Part shown: positions 41,480 to 53,919 of the stretch, one piece after another
Layout: every line of letters starts with the position of its first letter
Numbering within the stretch: position 1 is the stretch's first letter
Assembly: GCA_951799405.1 (NCBI GenBank)
Contig: OX637332.1
Location: 18,419,001 to 18,483,000, forward strand
Direction of reading: 5' to 3'
Length of the DNA: 64,000 nucleotides
Source: Agapetus fuscipes
Taxonomy: Eukaryota; Arthropoda; Insecta; Trichoptera; Glossosomatidae
Translations under genes and position numbers: made by a program
Notes under the pieces: generated by a model
What the model saw: the letters and a program-made list of their open reading frames with translations, nothing else
Told to the model about the DNA's origin: nothing
The model's database searches: none

Positions 41480-43135
41480 TTTCATTTGTGGAATCAATAC
41501 CACTCGCTTAAAAAGCTATTATATATAAATACTTTTTTTGGTGAACGCTATAATTGAGTTTCATCCTACAGGTTTATCCTTGGGGCACTATTTTACTTTA
41601 AACGTTTATCTTACCTTTGACAGTTTCTGCTACATCGACTTTTCAATCTAGTTGCTTACATATTTCTGGTAACTGAATTATACTACAGTAAAATAATTTG
41701 TTCAGGTACTTGGATATATTCTCACTTAAGAAATGTAAAACATGTCTAGGCGCTCGGTTTTTGAGATCCACCTTGCTGCAGGCTATCAGATCATTAATGA
41801 CATAGAGAAACACATAAGGTATCGAAAATCCCTCTGAATGAACAAATGAAAAATTATTCTAGTTACTGTGTGAGATAAAACCTGATACTTGAATATTCTA
41901 ATGAATTTCTCATGATTGTAATGTGGGTCGTCGACCAGTTTCAAATGGATGTATGAAGATGAACTATGCCTGAAAAATTCACTGTAAGATAATTAGTAAT
42001 AGAAAGGTAAGACAAGAAATAAAATATCATAGTCACGGCCCCTCAGTTATAAGAAATCGACGGGAAAAAGGTGTTTTTACGTTACAAAAATCCCATCGCA
42101 AATTTTTCAGAATCTCATAGCAAGGATCACAGAATCATCATTATAAGTATATACGTACCTTTCACACTTAGAGCAGAGAAAAAAAACGATTAATCTAATA
42201 AAGAATCGGTGATATGGTTACACGCTCTTAAACCTCAAAAACAAAAAATGCAATTGCTAAAATTTCCAAAAACGGTGTTTGATTTTGGCATCACCGTTTT
42301 CAAATCTATAAGCTACTTATAAAGCACACGCGAAAATTGGCTCGGAGCATGCTTTTAGCTCTATCACCAATCGAATAACATTATAATTAACCGAAAATAA
42401 TTTTAAAGGGAATGGAAGTAGATAACTAAATTAGGCTTGGATGTTTTTTGGAGACAAAATCCATTACTATTTAATTGACAAAGGTAGCAAAACTATAGGC
42501 GTACGTCACTTTAAAACATATTTTAATAAAGATTGAAAAAAAACCTTTTTGCTATTGCAATTTTGTTGTTAATATTTTGGGAAAAAATTAACCTTAAATG
42601 GTCCTTATAAGTATTTTTATTTTTAACTTAACATTTAAATTTTAGACATCGCGTCAGTTTAATTTTCAGAAATTTTAGGAATTCACATTCGAAGTATTTT
42701 TATCTTCACCATATTTTCTCATATAAGTGAAAGAAAACATACTAAAAAAAGACCTCTGCAAAATTATCAGGTTCTTTCTGAATTTTTTCTCAGCCTCCAA
42801 ATAAAGGTTCTCGCTGTGTTTTTCGTGTATAATAGTAATAAAATTGTACAGGACTGTTGTGGGTGGCCGAACCAAGCGTGTGTGAAACACATAACAAATT
42901 CATGTAGCGCAGTGTCCATAAATCAGACATGAGGAACCCCTGCAAAATTGAAAACTTCGCCTTTAATACATGGTGTTATGTTCCAGCGAAACCGATATTA
43001 CTATACTTTCAAGTCCTATTCCAATCAATACATATTCTGAGCGTCTTTTTCTTCTTTACAGTCTCCTCTGAACACAGATCTCTTCCTATTTTCTACACGA
43101 CTTTCTATAGTGAGGAATTATAAAATAAAATAAAA
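41480..43135. other. AT-rich stretch without recognised gene
   Basis: Only short frames. No repeat or RNA motif recognised. Confidence 0.4.
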
Positions 43136-43139
43136 AAAC

Positions 43140-43215
43140 AGAGTTTTATTTTCACAATTGAGTATTTTTCTCGACTCGAGTACTTTCGACTTGCTTTCGT
43201 CATTTTCAAGAGGAC
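43140..43215 (-). repeat. Penelope-like terminal fragment with degraded hammerhead core
   Basis: Minus strand: CTC, TTGAAAA (two changes from CUGANGA), a TGAC/GTC stem II with loop gaaagcaa, GAAA, the palindrome AGTACT, C and GAG. It is preceded in genome order by a gttttattttcac block also seen in the 30370 copy. Confidence 0.5.
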
Positions 43216-43219
43216 ATTA

Positions 43220-45580
43220 TAACAAAATTGACAAGATAAAAACCATAGAGAAATAAAAATAATGAGTTAAGACAAAGAGGGACAATTAGGTAATCACAAC
43301 GGTGAAGCAGCAGGAATTTGAACATTGATCAAACTATAAGAATTATAATTTTTATTTTTGTGGATTTCCAAAGTTTCGAGGGCAATTAGTTGTCTGCCCT
43401 TTCCTTCCGGAATGGAGAACCTTGACACCGTCTTTCTGACTAGACTTTTTATATTTGCTGCTTTTTAAAGCCAGCACCTGTTTGCAATTCCATTCGTGTT
43501 TTCCAGCCCTTTTTGTTGTGATCTTCTTTTTCCCCAATTGGACAACGTGGGTCACCATCAGACGATCTTCTGTCGCTCTTTTGTTTTCCGTCATGACCTG
43601 CCCAGCACCAAATCAGACAAACCATGCAGGGGGCAACAATATTGCGTTCTAGCATATTTTTTATATTCATAAGGACTTATTTTGGATTAAAATCACTAAA
43701 AAGACAAACTGCAGGATTTATAGGGAGGTGACGAGAGGAAATATTATACTTATCTGCATCTAGAACTGGATAGAGGGATGTTCAGAAAGAAGAATAATGA
43801 CCACATTTCTGCTAATTTTTCAATTCATTCTTCGAGACTGAATTTTATATACTAAAAAATAATTTGACTCTCGGGCAAGCAGGATATCATTCTATGGCAC
43901 ATTTTTCTTATTTTGTTTTACTTAAAAAACTGAGTTTTGGTTACTTTCTGATCCTGTTCTTGAAAGCTGGATACCCAACTATCTTTTCATCGCTTAGGTT
44001 GTCTTATTGGAGGTCTGAAGAACAAAAAATGGAATTTCATTTTAGCTAATAATATTTTTTATGATAATGATACAATTTCTGTATTTTTTTTTTAAATAAA
44101 AGTATTGTATTGAATGTTTTTTCACCAAATATTATTTATATTTCACATCTATTTTGGTCCACCTCTGGAACGGGCACTTTGATCATAAATTGAATCAATT
44201 AATTAGCTTATAAATAATTATGTACTTTAATATTACATGCGTCCCTAAACTGTTTTGTTGGTCGGAATGAGGTTGGCCACACATAATGTACAAACAAAAA
44301 CAGTTATGACGATACCCTCACTATGTCAGATAAATCTCTTCTGAGAGCTAATAGTTATTTAAGGTTCTGATATTATTATAATATACGATTATGTATAATT
44401 GCTTCCAAAAAATCATCTTTATTACAAAAATCACATCGGCATTTCCTCCATCATCAATTACACTTTCCTACTCAAAATTAAAGCTATATATGGTAATTAA
44501 TGGTGATGTGACAGGAGTCAGCTGAGAGAGGGAGCAGGGACGTCATCAGGTGTTGTATGATGGGTAGTAAAATAAGTCAAATGTGGGCAGGGGCGTGCAC
44601 CTCATACAGGCACATGCGCCTAACAGGTAGGCAATATACGGTAAATAATGCATTTAAGCTTCATATCGAGATTTAAAATAATAATAAAAATCAAAATTTA
44701 AATTCGATTGGAGCCATCGTTAGCACTACAGTCAATTTCAAATGAGATATTTTAAAGAAAAGAATAAAATATTTATTCTTAAATATACTTGCCTATACCC
44801 TATGAACGCGCCTGAATGTTGGGAAGGGGTGATATGTATAAATCTAGCATATTTTTAATGGAGGGGTAAGAAATGGATTTTGGCTACTTACATTTATAAT
44901 ATTTCTACAAAGGGTTTATGGTACTTAAAAAGGAGATGTTCCAATTGGAATAAATAAATTAGTTAATTTACCTGAAACTACCGAAAAAAAATACAGCTTG
45001 TGCTGCAACAAGAAATAATTTCTCAAATCGATTGAAAAGATTAGGACTCAAACCATCCGCACAAAAAATAATAAACTTTACCAACTCCGTTTCATCCGAA
45101 ATTGAAAATATATTTTGAAAAACAAAACATCAAGACGTATTTCAGCGCTTTACTTACCCTCGCCGATTCTAAAACATTGCGTAAATACTAAATAGTAAAG
45201 ATTATAGCACAAAAAATGTACGTAGAGTAAAACACTCACCAGAAGCGCTGTTTTATCTTTTATGTGTTTTTCTATTTATTATTTGGAGTGTTTAACACTT
45301 AAAACTTTGAATTTTTGTTTCGTTGTATGAATATTTTTGGGTTGGGTTTACGTTTGTTTTTTTGATAATGTGAATATTTAATGCTAGGATGCTTCTCGAC
45401 AAAATGGCAACGCCAGCTCATACTTATTTCAATTCCTTTTGCATTAAGTAACATTCCACATACGTAAAAAGTAACAAATCCCTCCTGAGATTTTAAGCAC
45501 AATGAATTATAAAGCTGACATCACAATATGAAGACTCACAAAATGCTAGAAATGCTGGAAAATGTGAAATGTTATTTGGA
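43220..45580. other. AT-rich stretch; weak repeat relics
   Basis: A vague LINE-tail-like fragment sits at 44260-44345 (gaatgaggttggccaca). A short GC-richer patch (caggggcgtgcacctcat) at 44590 resembles nothing I can name. No gene. Confidence 0.3.
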
Positions 45581-45584
45581 GGTA

Positions 45585-45800
45585 GGTATGAAATGAAATG
45601 AAATGAAATGAAAATAAACTTTATTGTACACCACAAATAAATTACATTACAATTATAAACAAAAAGAGACATATGTACAATGGGCGGTCTTATCGCACAT
45701 GGTGATATCTTACAGACAACCTTAAAGGTATGTTCTTTCTTTGATGCGCTAATAGCTAAGCTCAGACCGAGAGCTGAAAACTTATAAATACAAAACAAAG
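45585..45800 (-). mobile_element. 3' end of another LINE family with CATTT tandem tail
   Basis: On the minus strand it ends in (CATTT)n (aaatg repeats at 45592-45612 on +), preceded by tacaataaagtttattttc. Further in are aagataccaccatgtgcgat-like and agaccgcccattgtacatat words that I associate with arthropod LINE 3' UTRs. No coding portion is recognised. Confidence 0.5.
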
Positions 45801-45809
45801 TTTATCCTT

Positions 45810-46285
45810 CGTTTTTACATTTTTCAATTTTAACATTTGCTTAGCAGTTGTCCATTAAAAAATATTTGTGTACTTTTATTTTTGGAAGTAATATTCCATT
45901 TTTTTATGTAAACATTTATAAATAAGCAAAACAAAATCTTGATGTGTATGTTGATCATAACAAAAATCTCTAACGTTGTTTATAAAATTCATCACTTCTT
46001 TCTAAAAGCGTTGTTTTATGTTTTGACTTACATTGTTTTTTCTTCTTCTTATAAATCTTATTCTAATCGTTAAAAACATGCGTCTTATAGTCGTATATCT
46101 TCAGTTAGTATCTATGTAAATAGATAATATACGCATCCTTAAACATGGTAAAAGATCTTATTTTCACTAAAAAAATCTTTTTAAGAACATCATATCCAGA
46201 TACATAGTTAATGAAAGAAAACTACATTTGTTACCAAAAAATACATTTAAAAAAACTGCAGGAAAATAAAAATAAATAAAAAATT
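45810..46285. other. AT-rich stretch without recognised gene
   Basis: No feature recognised. Confidence 0.4.
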
Positions 46286-46290
46286 AAATT

Positions 46291-46579
46291 AGTCTGATTT
46301 ATTTGGTGAGCGCTGTTTTGGTGTGTATCACACCTCAAGAGCCCTCTGCGAGCTTGGTCGTCACTGAAGAAAGCGCCAATTCTCAAGTTAAGCCCAGTTG
46401 TTGTAAGGCTGGATGGACCTTTTGATGACCGGTCTTTAGTAAAGGTTTACGAATTTTTCAACTCAGCGAAGAGCAAATTTGAAAATATAAATGGTATATT
46501 TTTGTGCTCCACCGGGATTCGAACGCACAACCTTCGAATTACGAGTCCGAAGTGTTACCACTTGGACTACGAACCGGTC
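46291..46579 (-). mobile_element. SINE-A, near full-length copy
   Basis: Minus-strand head cgaccggttcgtagtccaag, a B box of the gattcga type and the full body with gagggctcttgaggtgtgat. Confidence 0.83.
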
Positions 46580-46589
46580 GAAAAATAGA

Positions 46590-47425
46590 CTACATTTTCC
46601 AAATATAAGGAAAAATAATCAAAACTAAAATCAATAAAACCATTTTAAATGTAACAGAAACTTTGTACTTAATCATGTTATTAAGTCTGAATATCAATCG
46701 TGAGTAGACTTTTATGTTTTTAATTTTTTTTATAGTTTTCTAGTTTTATTTAATTTCATTCATGAATTTAACTCATTTTTTATTTTATTACCTGCTTTTT
46801 TATTAAATTTTTCTTAAACTTAATAGATATTGCAGGTCTAAAAAATATGTTTTTATTCGGTTAACTCCACTCAAGCAGTGACTCTGGTATCTTGGATGTA
46901 TGAAAACGAAAAAAAAAGAATGAAAAAAGCAATATGAATTAATCAAGTTGTTTCATCGTTATTTTTTCTCATAAAGTAAGCCACTCAAATGTGTGATTTG
47001 CTTATCTCGTTTCTGCAAAATATACTGAAATTGAAATCAAAATTATTTGAAAAAATATTAATTCGTTTCCTTCGTTTGTACTAATGTTGTATAAATGGCA
47101 CTTTGACAAGGTTTTTTATTATTGACAAATATACACATTCAATTTTTGTAATAATGAAATTAAAAGAACACCTGAAATGAAAAAAAAGTGGTAATAAAGA
47201 TATGTTTTTACTTTTACCATAAGTGAATCCAAGTACCTACTTTCTGGATAAAAATTTGAATGGCTTTGTGTGTGATTAGCAAAATATAAATCTTATTAAG
47301 TTTTAACCAAATGCAACAAAAGACAACCAACGATGACATCGTTTGACATGGTCAAATTTAACTGGAGTTCGAAACAATTGTTTACACATTATAATTAAAG
47401 TGTAAGGTTAATTACACTTTTCTGG
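46590..47425. other. AT-rich stretch without recognised gene
   Basis: No feature recognised. Confidence 0.4.
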
Positions 47426-47429
47426 TATA

Positions 47430-47590
47430 AGAAGAATCGTTATAAGATAACTCAAATTATTCTCGACGTTTCAATGACGTCGTAGCCAACGTCTTCAGGA
47501 GGCACCTTCTCTGCACAACGATTGATGATGAATAATGTAAGTTTTCCCAAAACGGTTTGTTTATCATCGGAAAAGTTAAATAAATGTCAT
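47430..47590 (-). repeat. Penelope-like terminal repeat with best-preserved CTGAAGA/GAAACGTC hammerhead core
   Basis: Minus strand 47501-47462: CTC, CTGAAGA, an ACGT/ACGT-type stem II region, GAAA, CGTC and GAG. The 5' CTC pairs with the 3' GAG (stem I), and ACGT is self-complementary, as expected for a dimer-forming minimal stem III. All catalytic bases that I can place are intact. Confidence 0.6.
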
Positions 47591-47599
47591 GGTGTTATT

Positions 47600-48710
47600 T
47601 TGTAGGGAGGAAAGACAAATGTTTAGTTTTTGTAAGTATAATTTACATCAGGTCGGAGGTGTCGATAGATCTTTCACGACCCAGCATCTAAAATTAAAAT
47701 ACAAGTTAGCTGTCGTAGCTTTTATTTATGGCACAATTTTCAGGAAGAACCAAATTTTTCAAATTCCTCACACTTATCATAACACTGCCTCGTATGTAAA
47801 GAAACCCTCTCTCAAACAACGAAGGTGTATTTCACCTAAGAAGGCATCTCCTCGACAAACTTTATTTTTCCCACAGAATTTTCCCATTTTCCCGCTCCTC
47901 CAGTCTGGTTTATTGAGGCTTAAAAAATTGAGTTTTTCCCGCCGTATATTCAGATCATTTTCATAAATTCCTCAACATAGAACGAAATTTTTTATTTATG
48001 TTTTTTTGGTAATGTGTATTTTTTTTGTATAATAAAAACTCTCGAGTAACACTTTTCACTCGTAAGTCTTGTGAAGATTGATTTATTTGAATGAGAAAAG
48101 TTTTTTATCAGAATACTGACAAATACTCATCTGTATGCAATATTAAACCAGCTCCAAAAAGATAAAGCTTGTTTCTGTAATCAATCATGTTTCTCAAATA
48201 TGACGTCGGGCTGAAATATAGAAAATTTGAAAACACTTATTTTTTCATTTTTATTAATTGTCAATTATTACAATTCTGTTTAGAACAATAAATAGTATGA
48301 TGTATTCAAAACAAACGAAAATTAATTATCTATTTCTTTCATATCATTGAGTCTTGAGTACTAAAAACCTAATTTTAAAGTAATAAACACATGCAAATTG
48401 TTGACCAGCAATCGGAATTCAATAATTCTCAATATAATGTATTTTATTATGTAGAAAATATTCTTGCTTGCACTAATTAAAAAGTATATCTGAATTTTAT
48501 CACTATGAGAGCAAACCATGAGGGAAGAAAAATTTATTCAATGAAAATGAGAATTATAACAATTTTTCCTTTTAAAAAGTATACAATGAGGCAATTGAAC
48601 CTTATAATATTGAGTTTCCTCTAATTCCTAAGTAGGCTATCGTTTCCTGTGACGTTAATAAGCTGCACATAAAAGAAATACCTTACTGTATTGTCTCCAC
48701 AAGTTCCACA
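47600..48710. other. AT-rich stretch without recognised gene
   Basis: A 125-codon frame at 47589-47966 has no recognisable domain and low-complexity composition, and I do not call it. Confidence 0.4.
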
Positions 48711-48714
48711 TGTA

Positions 48715-48972
48715 GCATGTAAAACCTATTTATTTTTACAGGTGTGTTAGCTGACCTTGCGTGACCTCCGCTAGCCACTACAGTTGATGTGGGGTCTTTC
48801 CAGATCCCAACGAGGAAAGTTTTCATTTAATGGAAAGGCTAAGCAAATGTTGACGCTTTTTACTTCAATTTTAAAAATTAACACTGAAACAATAAGTCAT
48901 ATTTGACCCCCTCAGTGGGGATCAAGCCCTAGCCCTCGGCATGGAATACAAGTATTCTACCAACTGAACTAT
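48715..48972 (-). mobile_element. SINE-B, minus copy
   Basis: Minus-strand head aatagttcagttggtagaat, B-box-like gcttgatccccac, then the body with ctacagttgatgtgggg read from the plus side. Confidence 0.75.
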
Positions 48973-49099
48973 TATTCTTACTGTAATTTTCTTTATATTT
49001 TACTCAGGTATTGAATTGCAGATCCATCAATTTGAATTGAACTTGTTATCGAAACACGTGTTCATATTTTCCTGAGAATCAATTTTGCCTTACAAGTTA

Positions 49100-49600
49100 T
49101 AGCAATCGTAGCCAACAGTTTTCAAGTCGGCATGCACGTCCCTGGTTGTCGCAGCCGCTCCCTGCCCTCTATGCACGTAGCTATTGATCCCTCACATTTC
49201 ACGGTGATCGGAGTGATAATTCAGGGCGTCCTCTATCGCGCGGAAGAGAGCCCCGCTATCTGAACCCCGAGCATCAACCATTCCGTAAACTCACCATGAT
49301 TGCGTAAATCAAAACTGTATATAATATACGATCGCACTCCTAGTGAGTGTTTAAGTTGGAATACAGTTTTTCGATTTACGCAGTTGAGGTGAGTTTACGC
49401 AATGCTGCATACTAGGGCCATATCGCCGCCCCAGCTCCCACCCGGGGTTGATTACATGGAAAATCGAAGACACCCCACCGCACTCACGCCCCGAGCATCG
49501 CTTCACAATGTATGCTGAGACGACATCTTATTAGGACGAGTGCAATGTGAGAGCGTCACTGTTTATAATATTACAACCTAACGCCCCGGGGGCAGACACT
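49100..49600. promoter_or_regulatory. GC-rich island containing an interrupted inverted repeat
   Basis: A patch of high G+C (ccgccccagctcccacccgg) in AT-rich DNA. At 49284-49398, gtaaactcacc, gcgtaaatc and aactgtat on the left mirror atacagt, gatttacgc and ggtgagtttac on the right, each block separated by short unpaired bases. No ORF or splice sites. It could be a regulatory element or a MITE. Confidence 0.4.
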
Positions 49601-49744
49601 CCATAAACGTTTCTACGTAACTTGCACCGACAATATACAAGTTTTTACTGCTTTATCCTCGAAGGGGTAGTATTTGCGTGTGAACGTATTTGTAGTGGTA
49701 ATACTTGACTTAAAAAACTTTTTTTTGTAACTGAGAATACGCTG

Positions 49745-50010
49745 TCTTTTATCGATAATATCAGTTGCAAAGATGTGTAAAAATTTAATATTCGTATTTA
49801 ATGCATGACTTGAAGTGCACACGTGTAAGTTCACGCTTACAAATTCTGCATGTGTACCACAGATCACGGAACATAAGAAATTAAAAAACAAACCTAAAAA
49901 AAATATAAGCCCTTTAACTTTTGCCGACCTTTCCTGAAACAAGAGTGAAATTGGAAAAATTAACCGTTATTCACAAATAGGTAGTAAATTTCATACTAAC
50001 CAAGGAATCA
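49745..50010 (-). repeat. LINE-tail repeat copy
   Basis: Shares acacgtgtaagttcacgctt, ttttgccgacctttcctgaa and the flank near caaggaatc with the reverse of the reference copy. Confidence 0.72.
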
Positions 50011-50469
50011 GTTTGAATAAAAGGATTTAATTTATGAGTACGATGAAAAGTATTATGTAGATTATGCTCAGTATCTTAGGAATGGAACACAATATCTTTG
50101 TTTCAAACACATATTTTCCATCGATTATTATCCTACGAATGACTGAACAATAGAAGCAAACAACACCAATGATGGTTGGCTTCTCAATGAAGCTAGAAAT
50201 AATCCGGACAGATTGACGAGTTGTTATCAGTATTATATCAAACCCACTACTTTCGTTTTCAAACAAAATTATTCAGCTCAGCTTGGTTACTTTTTTCGTC
50301 GCTGAAAAAAAATATATTTATTTGGATATACTGAGGACTTCAATAAAGGACGCTTCAATTATGACTCCTAGGTGGCCATTACACATAAAATTACATGACG
50401 AACGGTTGCCTCCCATTTTATGAAGTATTAAGTTGCAACTACTCACACAAAGGGTCATAAAAATAACGA

Positions 50470-50860
50470 AAAATTGTAGAAATGTACTTATTTCACTAAT
50501 TGCAAAAAGAACCAAAGTCACTGACAAAATCGATGCATTCAGTTGCCCCCTAAAGAATAAACTGCGCTGGGCATGTCACCATATGTTCTGGCAAGGAATG
50601 GAAAAAAAAGTTCTAGAGTGGCAGCGTAGAACAGAAAGAAAAAGTATGGGAAAACTTTGGGTGAGATGGACGAGTAATACAAAGAAAAAAGTACAAAGAA
50701 ATGCAATCGCAGTGTTTGCAGAGCTTCAATGTGTAAAAAATTTAAAGGAGTCTTTATTGTTGATTTTGATAAGCTTAAAAAATTCTATTAACACCTGAAG
50801 ATTGGAGGTACTGCTTCTTCCGAAACTGGTCGTGCTAAACAAAAATAAAATTCATGTGAA
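50470..50860 (+). pseudogene. Decayed C-terminus of an RTE-like LINE protein
   Basis: The plus frame reads AKRTKVTDKI, LRWACHHM, KKVLEWQRRTERKS and VRWTSNTKK. The order and wording match the closing region of RTE-like insect LINE proteins (ARRTRVTD, W-A-G-H, KVLEWRPRTGKRS, RWTDD), with catalytically neutral decay. No RT domain is left upstream. A LINE-tail copy follows at 50905. Confidence 0.65.
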
Positions 50861-50904
50861 TTAAAGAAAAGTATTTTTTTATTTTAATATATGAAAGTGA
50901 ATTG

Positions 50905-51125
50905 TACATTTCTTGGCTTTTAGGTTGATATGAAGCTGGCCACCCTTAGTGTCAAAATTATTTCACTTTTTCCAATTCCACTGGTGTCTCAGGGAAAGTT
51001 CAGCAAGAGAAAGAAGGCATATTTATTTTGTACCTAATTCATGCATCATCTTTCAGCGCGAACATACACGTGATGCTTCTTCACGCACATTAAATATTAA
51101 TTTTAGCTATTTGATTACAAAAATA
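50905..51125 (+). repeat. LINE-tail repeat copy, diverged
   Basis: Words ttaggttgatatgaagctgg, tgtctcagggaaagttcagc and cgcgaacatacacgtg follow the reference order. Confidence 0.6.
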
Positions 51126-51159
51126 AATAATTAATTTTAAGAACACTTAATCAAAAACT

Positions 51160-51240
51160 TTGTTTTATATCACTGATAAGTATTTATTTTTGAAAAAACG
51201 TTTTCGGAGATGTTTCTTCATCCTCAGTTTCTTATATACT
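51160..51240 (-). repeat. Penelope-like terminal fragment with a complete hammerhead-like core
   Basis: Minus strand 51231-51191: GAAA, CTGAGGA (fits CUGANGA), a GATG/CATC stem II, GAAA, then the palindrome AACGTT, T and TTTC. The 5' GAAA pairs with the 3' TTTC as stem I. Only a few unpaired bases near the base of stem II are irregular. Confidence 0.55.
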
Positions 51241-51284
51241 AAACTTAAAACATGCAATTAAGATGGGCCTCACCCATCTTAATT

Positions 51285-51470
51285 GACTTAACGTATAAGT
51301 TCGCACTTAGATACCCATGCCGCACGTGGAACTACAACATAAAAACCCCATCTCAAGTGAACATAAGCCCTGCAACTTTTGCCATCCTTCGCTGAAACAG
51401 AGGTGATATTGGCAAAGTGAACCATTTTTTACAGTATGGGTCGTCAGCCTCATACCAACTTTTAAGTCAA
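51285..51470 (-). repeat. LINE-tail repeat copy
   Basis: Has cgctgaaacagaggtgatat, ggcaaagtgaaccatttttt and gtcagcctcataccaac. The distal tail is missing. Confidence 0.72.
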
Positions 51471-51479
51471 GGAAATAAA

Positions 51480-52390
51480 TATTTAAGTAAGGGAATCATG
51501 TACCAATAATAGAACGGACCGACACAAAATTTAGAACTCTTAATTGTGTAGAACACGAGGAATAGGATATCTTCAGCAAAAATGGAATGTTCATAACTTC
51601 TTACGCATTGGCTATTGAGAATGAAACATACCAAAATGAAATGAAGCAGAAGGATGCAAAAGAGCGTAACCCCATTTGAATCTTACAATCCAATTAAGTT
51701 TTTGCTGCTTGTGAAATACATCAGGCGTAGCACAAATTCCCTGAATGTTTTTCTACACGCTTTGCTAATTACTTACACGTGTGCCCGTATTTTCTTATCA
51801 AACGAAGCAAATATATGTTTAAAAAATGCTTCCTGAGTTTGCCGAATTATTTTAATTTGATCAACAGAAGACTGATATGCTCATGAAATTAATTTGAATA
51901 TTACAATTGTTTTCTTCAATTAAATGCCGACGTTCATTTTCGTAATTTGATATCATTATAACAAATTAATCAGCTTCTCAAAACAAAGCCAAGTCTCAAA
52001 GGAAACCTTATTTTAATATTTCCTTCGGCTACGGAATGTGATATAATTAATTTTTGCCAAAGCAATTGATTGGAAACATCTCTTAAATAATTTTCCGCTT
52101 GGCAACCGCAAACATCGCTGACGCACTTACATCCTAATGATGTGGTTACTAGGTTGTCATTTCACCATGAAGTGTTGCAATTATTTTCATATATTTGGCT
52201 TCTTAGAATTCAGTATTATATTCTTGCTAAGCAAAGCAATGTGACTGTAAAAAACCAATGATCAAAAACATGAAAATTGGCTTCTAATAATTATTTATCA
52301 AGAGTTTGAGCTCGTTAAATACATCTCATTATTATTTTTTTAATTTACGTATCGTGTTGTACTACTGCTTTCATCGCTCTTTTTGCTCTC
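51480..52390. other. AT-rich stretch without recognised gene
   Basis: No feature recognised. Confidence 0.4.
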
Positions 52391-52394
52391 TTGA

Positions 52395-52560
52395 AGAAAG
52401 GGCGAGTTTTGAGCTTTTGTTTAAAAGCCACTTCAATCTTCTATAATGCAAGCTCTCCTGATTGTAAGATCCAAGTTTTCGAGAGAAGGCGCGATCACCG
52501 AAAACCGTGCTAGGGCTTTCTCCACGAATTCTTATGTACTTGTGCACGCTCTCACTAAAC
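52395..52560 (-). pseudogene. Remnant of a LINE C-terminus with GDRAF motif
   Basis: One minus frame reads TVFGDRAFSRKLGS and runs on to an arginine/lysine-rich end. TVFGDRAFA occurs in the better-preserved remnant near 63.8 kb. The W-N-x-L/P block that normally follows is gone. Confidence 0.5.
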
Positions 52561-52564
52561 TGAG

Positions 52565-53915
52565 TGTCAACCTACGTGCGTTTGTATTTTCCAACTTGAT
52601 AAATTCTGTCAACTGGTAGATTATGATTATAAGGTATAAGAGATTTTAAAATACTAAGCTTCTTAAAGTACGGAGGTACCTACTAATATAAATCTGAACA
52701 CTCATTCTTCTTCGTGATGGCAATTTAGAGGGTGCCTGTGTCAAGTTGGAGTATCAATTTTATCTTTAAAGTTAAAAAAGAAGCCTTTTGTTTAAATAAA
52801 AAACAAACATTTCTTAGACGATAAAATAAAAATGATCTTTATCAAATGAATGAAAATTAAAAATCCAATATTAATTTGTCTATTCATTAGATATTTTAAT
52901 ACTATTTTCCGGTTGACCTTCTTTTAAGTTGTATCATTTCTTGAAAGTAAAAGACTGCATTCGTTTTCTTTCTTATTTGCCTCTGCAAAGTGCACGCACC
53001 TAGACAGACTGTAAAGTAATCTTGTGCTGCTTCATTATTATGTGGAATTAACGAGTCTCGTAATGTTTACAACGTAACAGCAAACACTTAAAAACAAAAA
53101 GGAAAAAGTTGTTAAATGAAACGGAGCACTTGCACCGCGCTACAAATCACTGCAAGAACACGCTTTAGGTGAAAGTGTGTTTTAATAGCAATAGGCACTA
53201 GCATTATTGCCACAGTGAAACTCACACGTTTCCTCGGAAGGGGGCGAAATGAACTCTGGCCGGGAACGTAGGTACATAAACAGCCAAAGTACATTTGTGT
53301 CGATTACGGCCGACGGGTTTCTTCTCTCCCACTGGCACCGCGTGAAAATAAAACCTGGTCGGAAACGATCTTGGTCATCGCGCTTTGGGCGGTTCCAGTC
53401 CATAACGTTGTTAACCCTTAGAGCGAATGCCCACCTAGAGCGGAGGACTCAGACATTTCGAGTTTTTTTTTACTTCAACAATAGAACTCTTTTGTATCGC
53501 CCTAAGAAACGGAATATATATGTGCACGTTTGAAATGTTATTATACATCAACACTACATGCACTTTTTTATATTCTTTTTTATATTATACTCCAATACCA
53601 AGTTTCACAAACAGACATAAAACTATGGTCGTAGCGTCTCATAATATAATAAGCAAAATTTATATCTCATCTCAGTTGCAACAACAAGTCCGCGTGAGGC
53701 GCTTACAAGTAGCTGCATGTAGGTTGACGCTGATGTTCCTGAACATTTAAAACGTAAGCCATGTATTATTATAAAATAATGTTGCTGTTTTTCCTTTGAG
53801 AGAAATTGTCATACCCAAATGTACCTTTAAAGGATAAAGTATCAAGTATACATAAAAGGTTCATATATTTTGTCAAGTTGGTGTAATTTACTATTGGGCA
53901 AGCAATAATTGTTTT
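52565..53915. other. Mostly AT-rich stretch with a GC-richer patch at 53210-53460
   Basis: The patch (ttacggccgacgggtttctt, ggtcatcgcgctttgggcgg) holds short frames on both strands with no domain and no clear splice sites. A conserved non-coding element is possible. Elsewhere nothing was recognised. Confidence 0.35.
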
Positions 53916-53919
53916 AATG

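Noticed and set aside
43352..43670. Minus frames of 73-80 codons with Lys/Cys content near the 43.1 kb hammerhead
   Set aside because: I looked for a Penelope endonuclease but found no YIG block or HPNFNRD-type motif.
44560..44640. hAT fossil suggested by caggggcgtgcacctcat
   Set aside because: Only a vague resemblance; no inverted partner end or duplication found.
47589..47966. 125-codon plus frame
   Set aside because: No recognised domain, biased composition, no splice or promoter context; likely chance.
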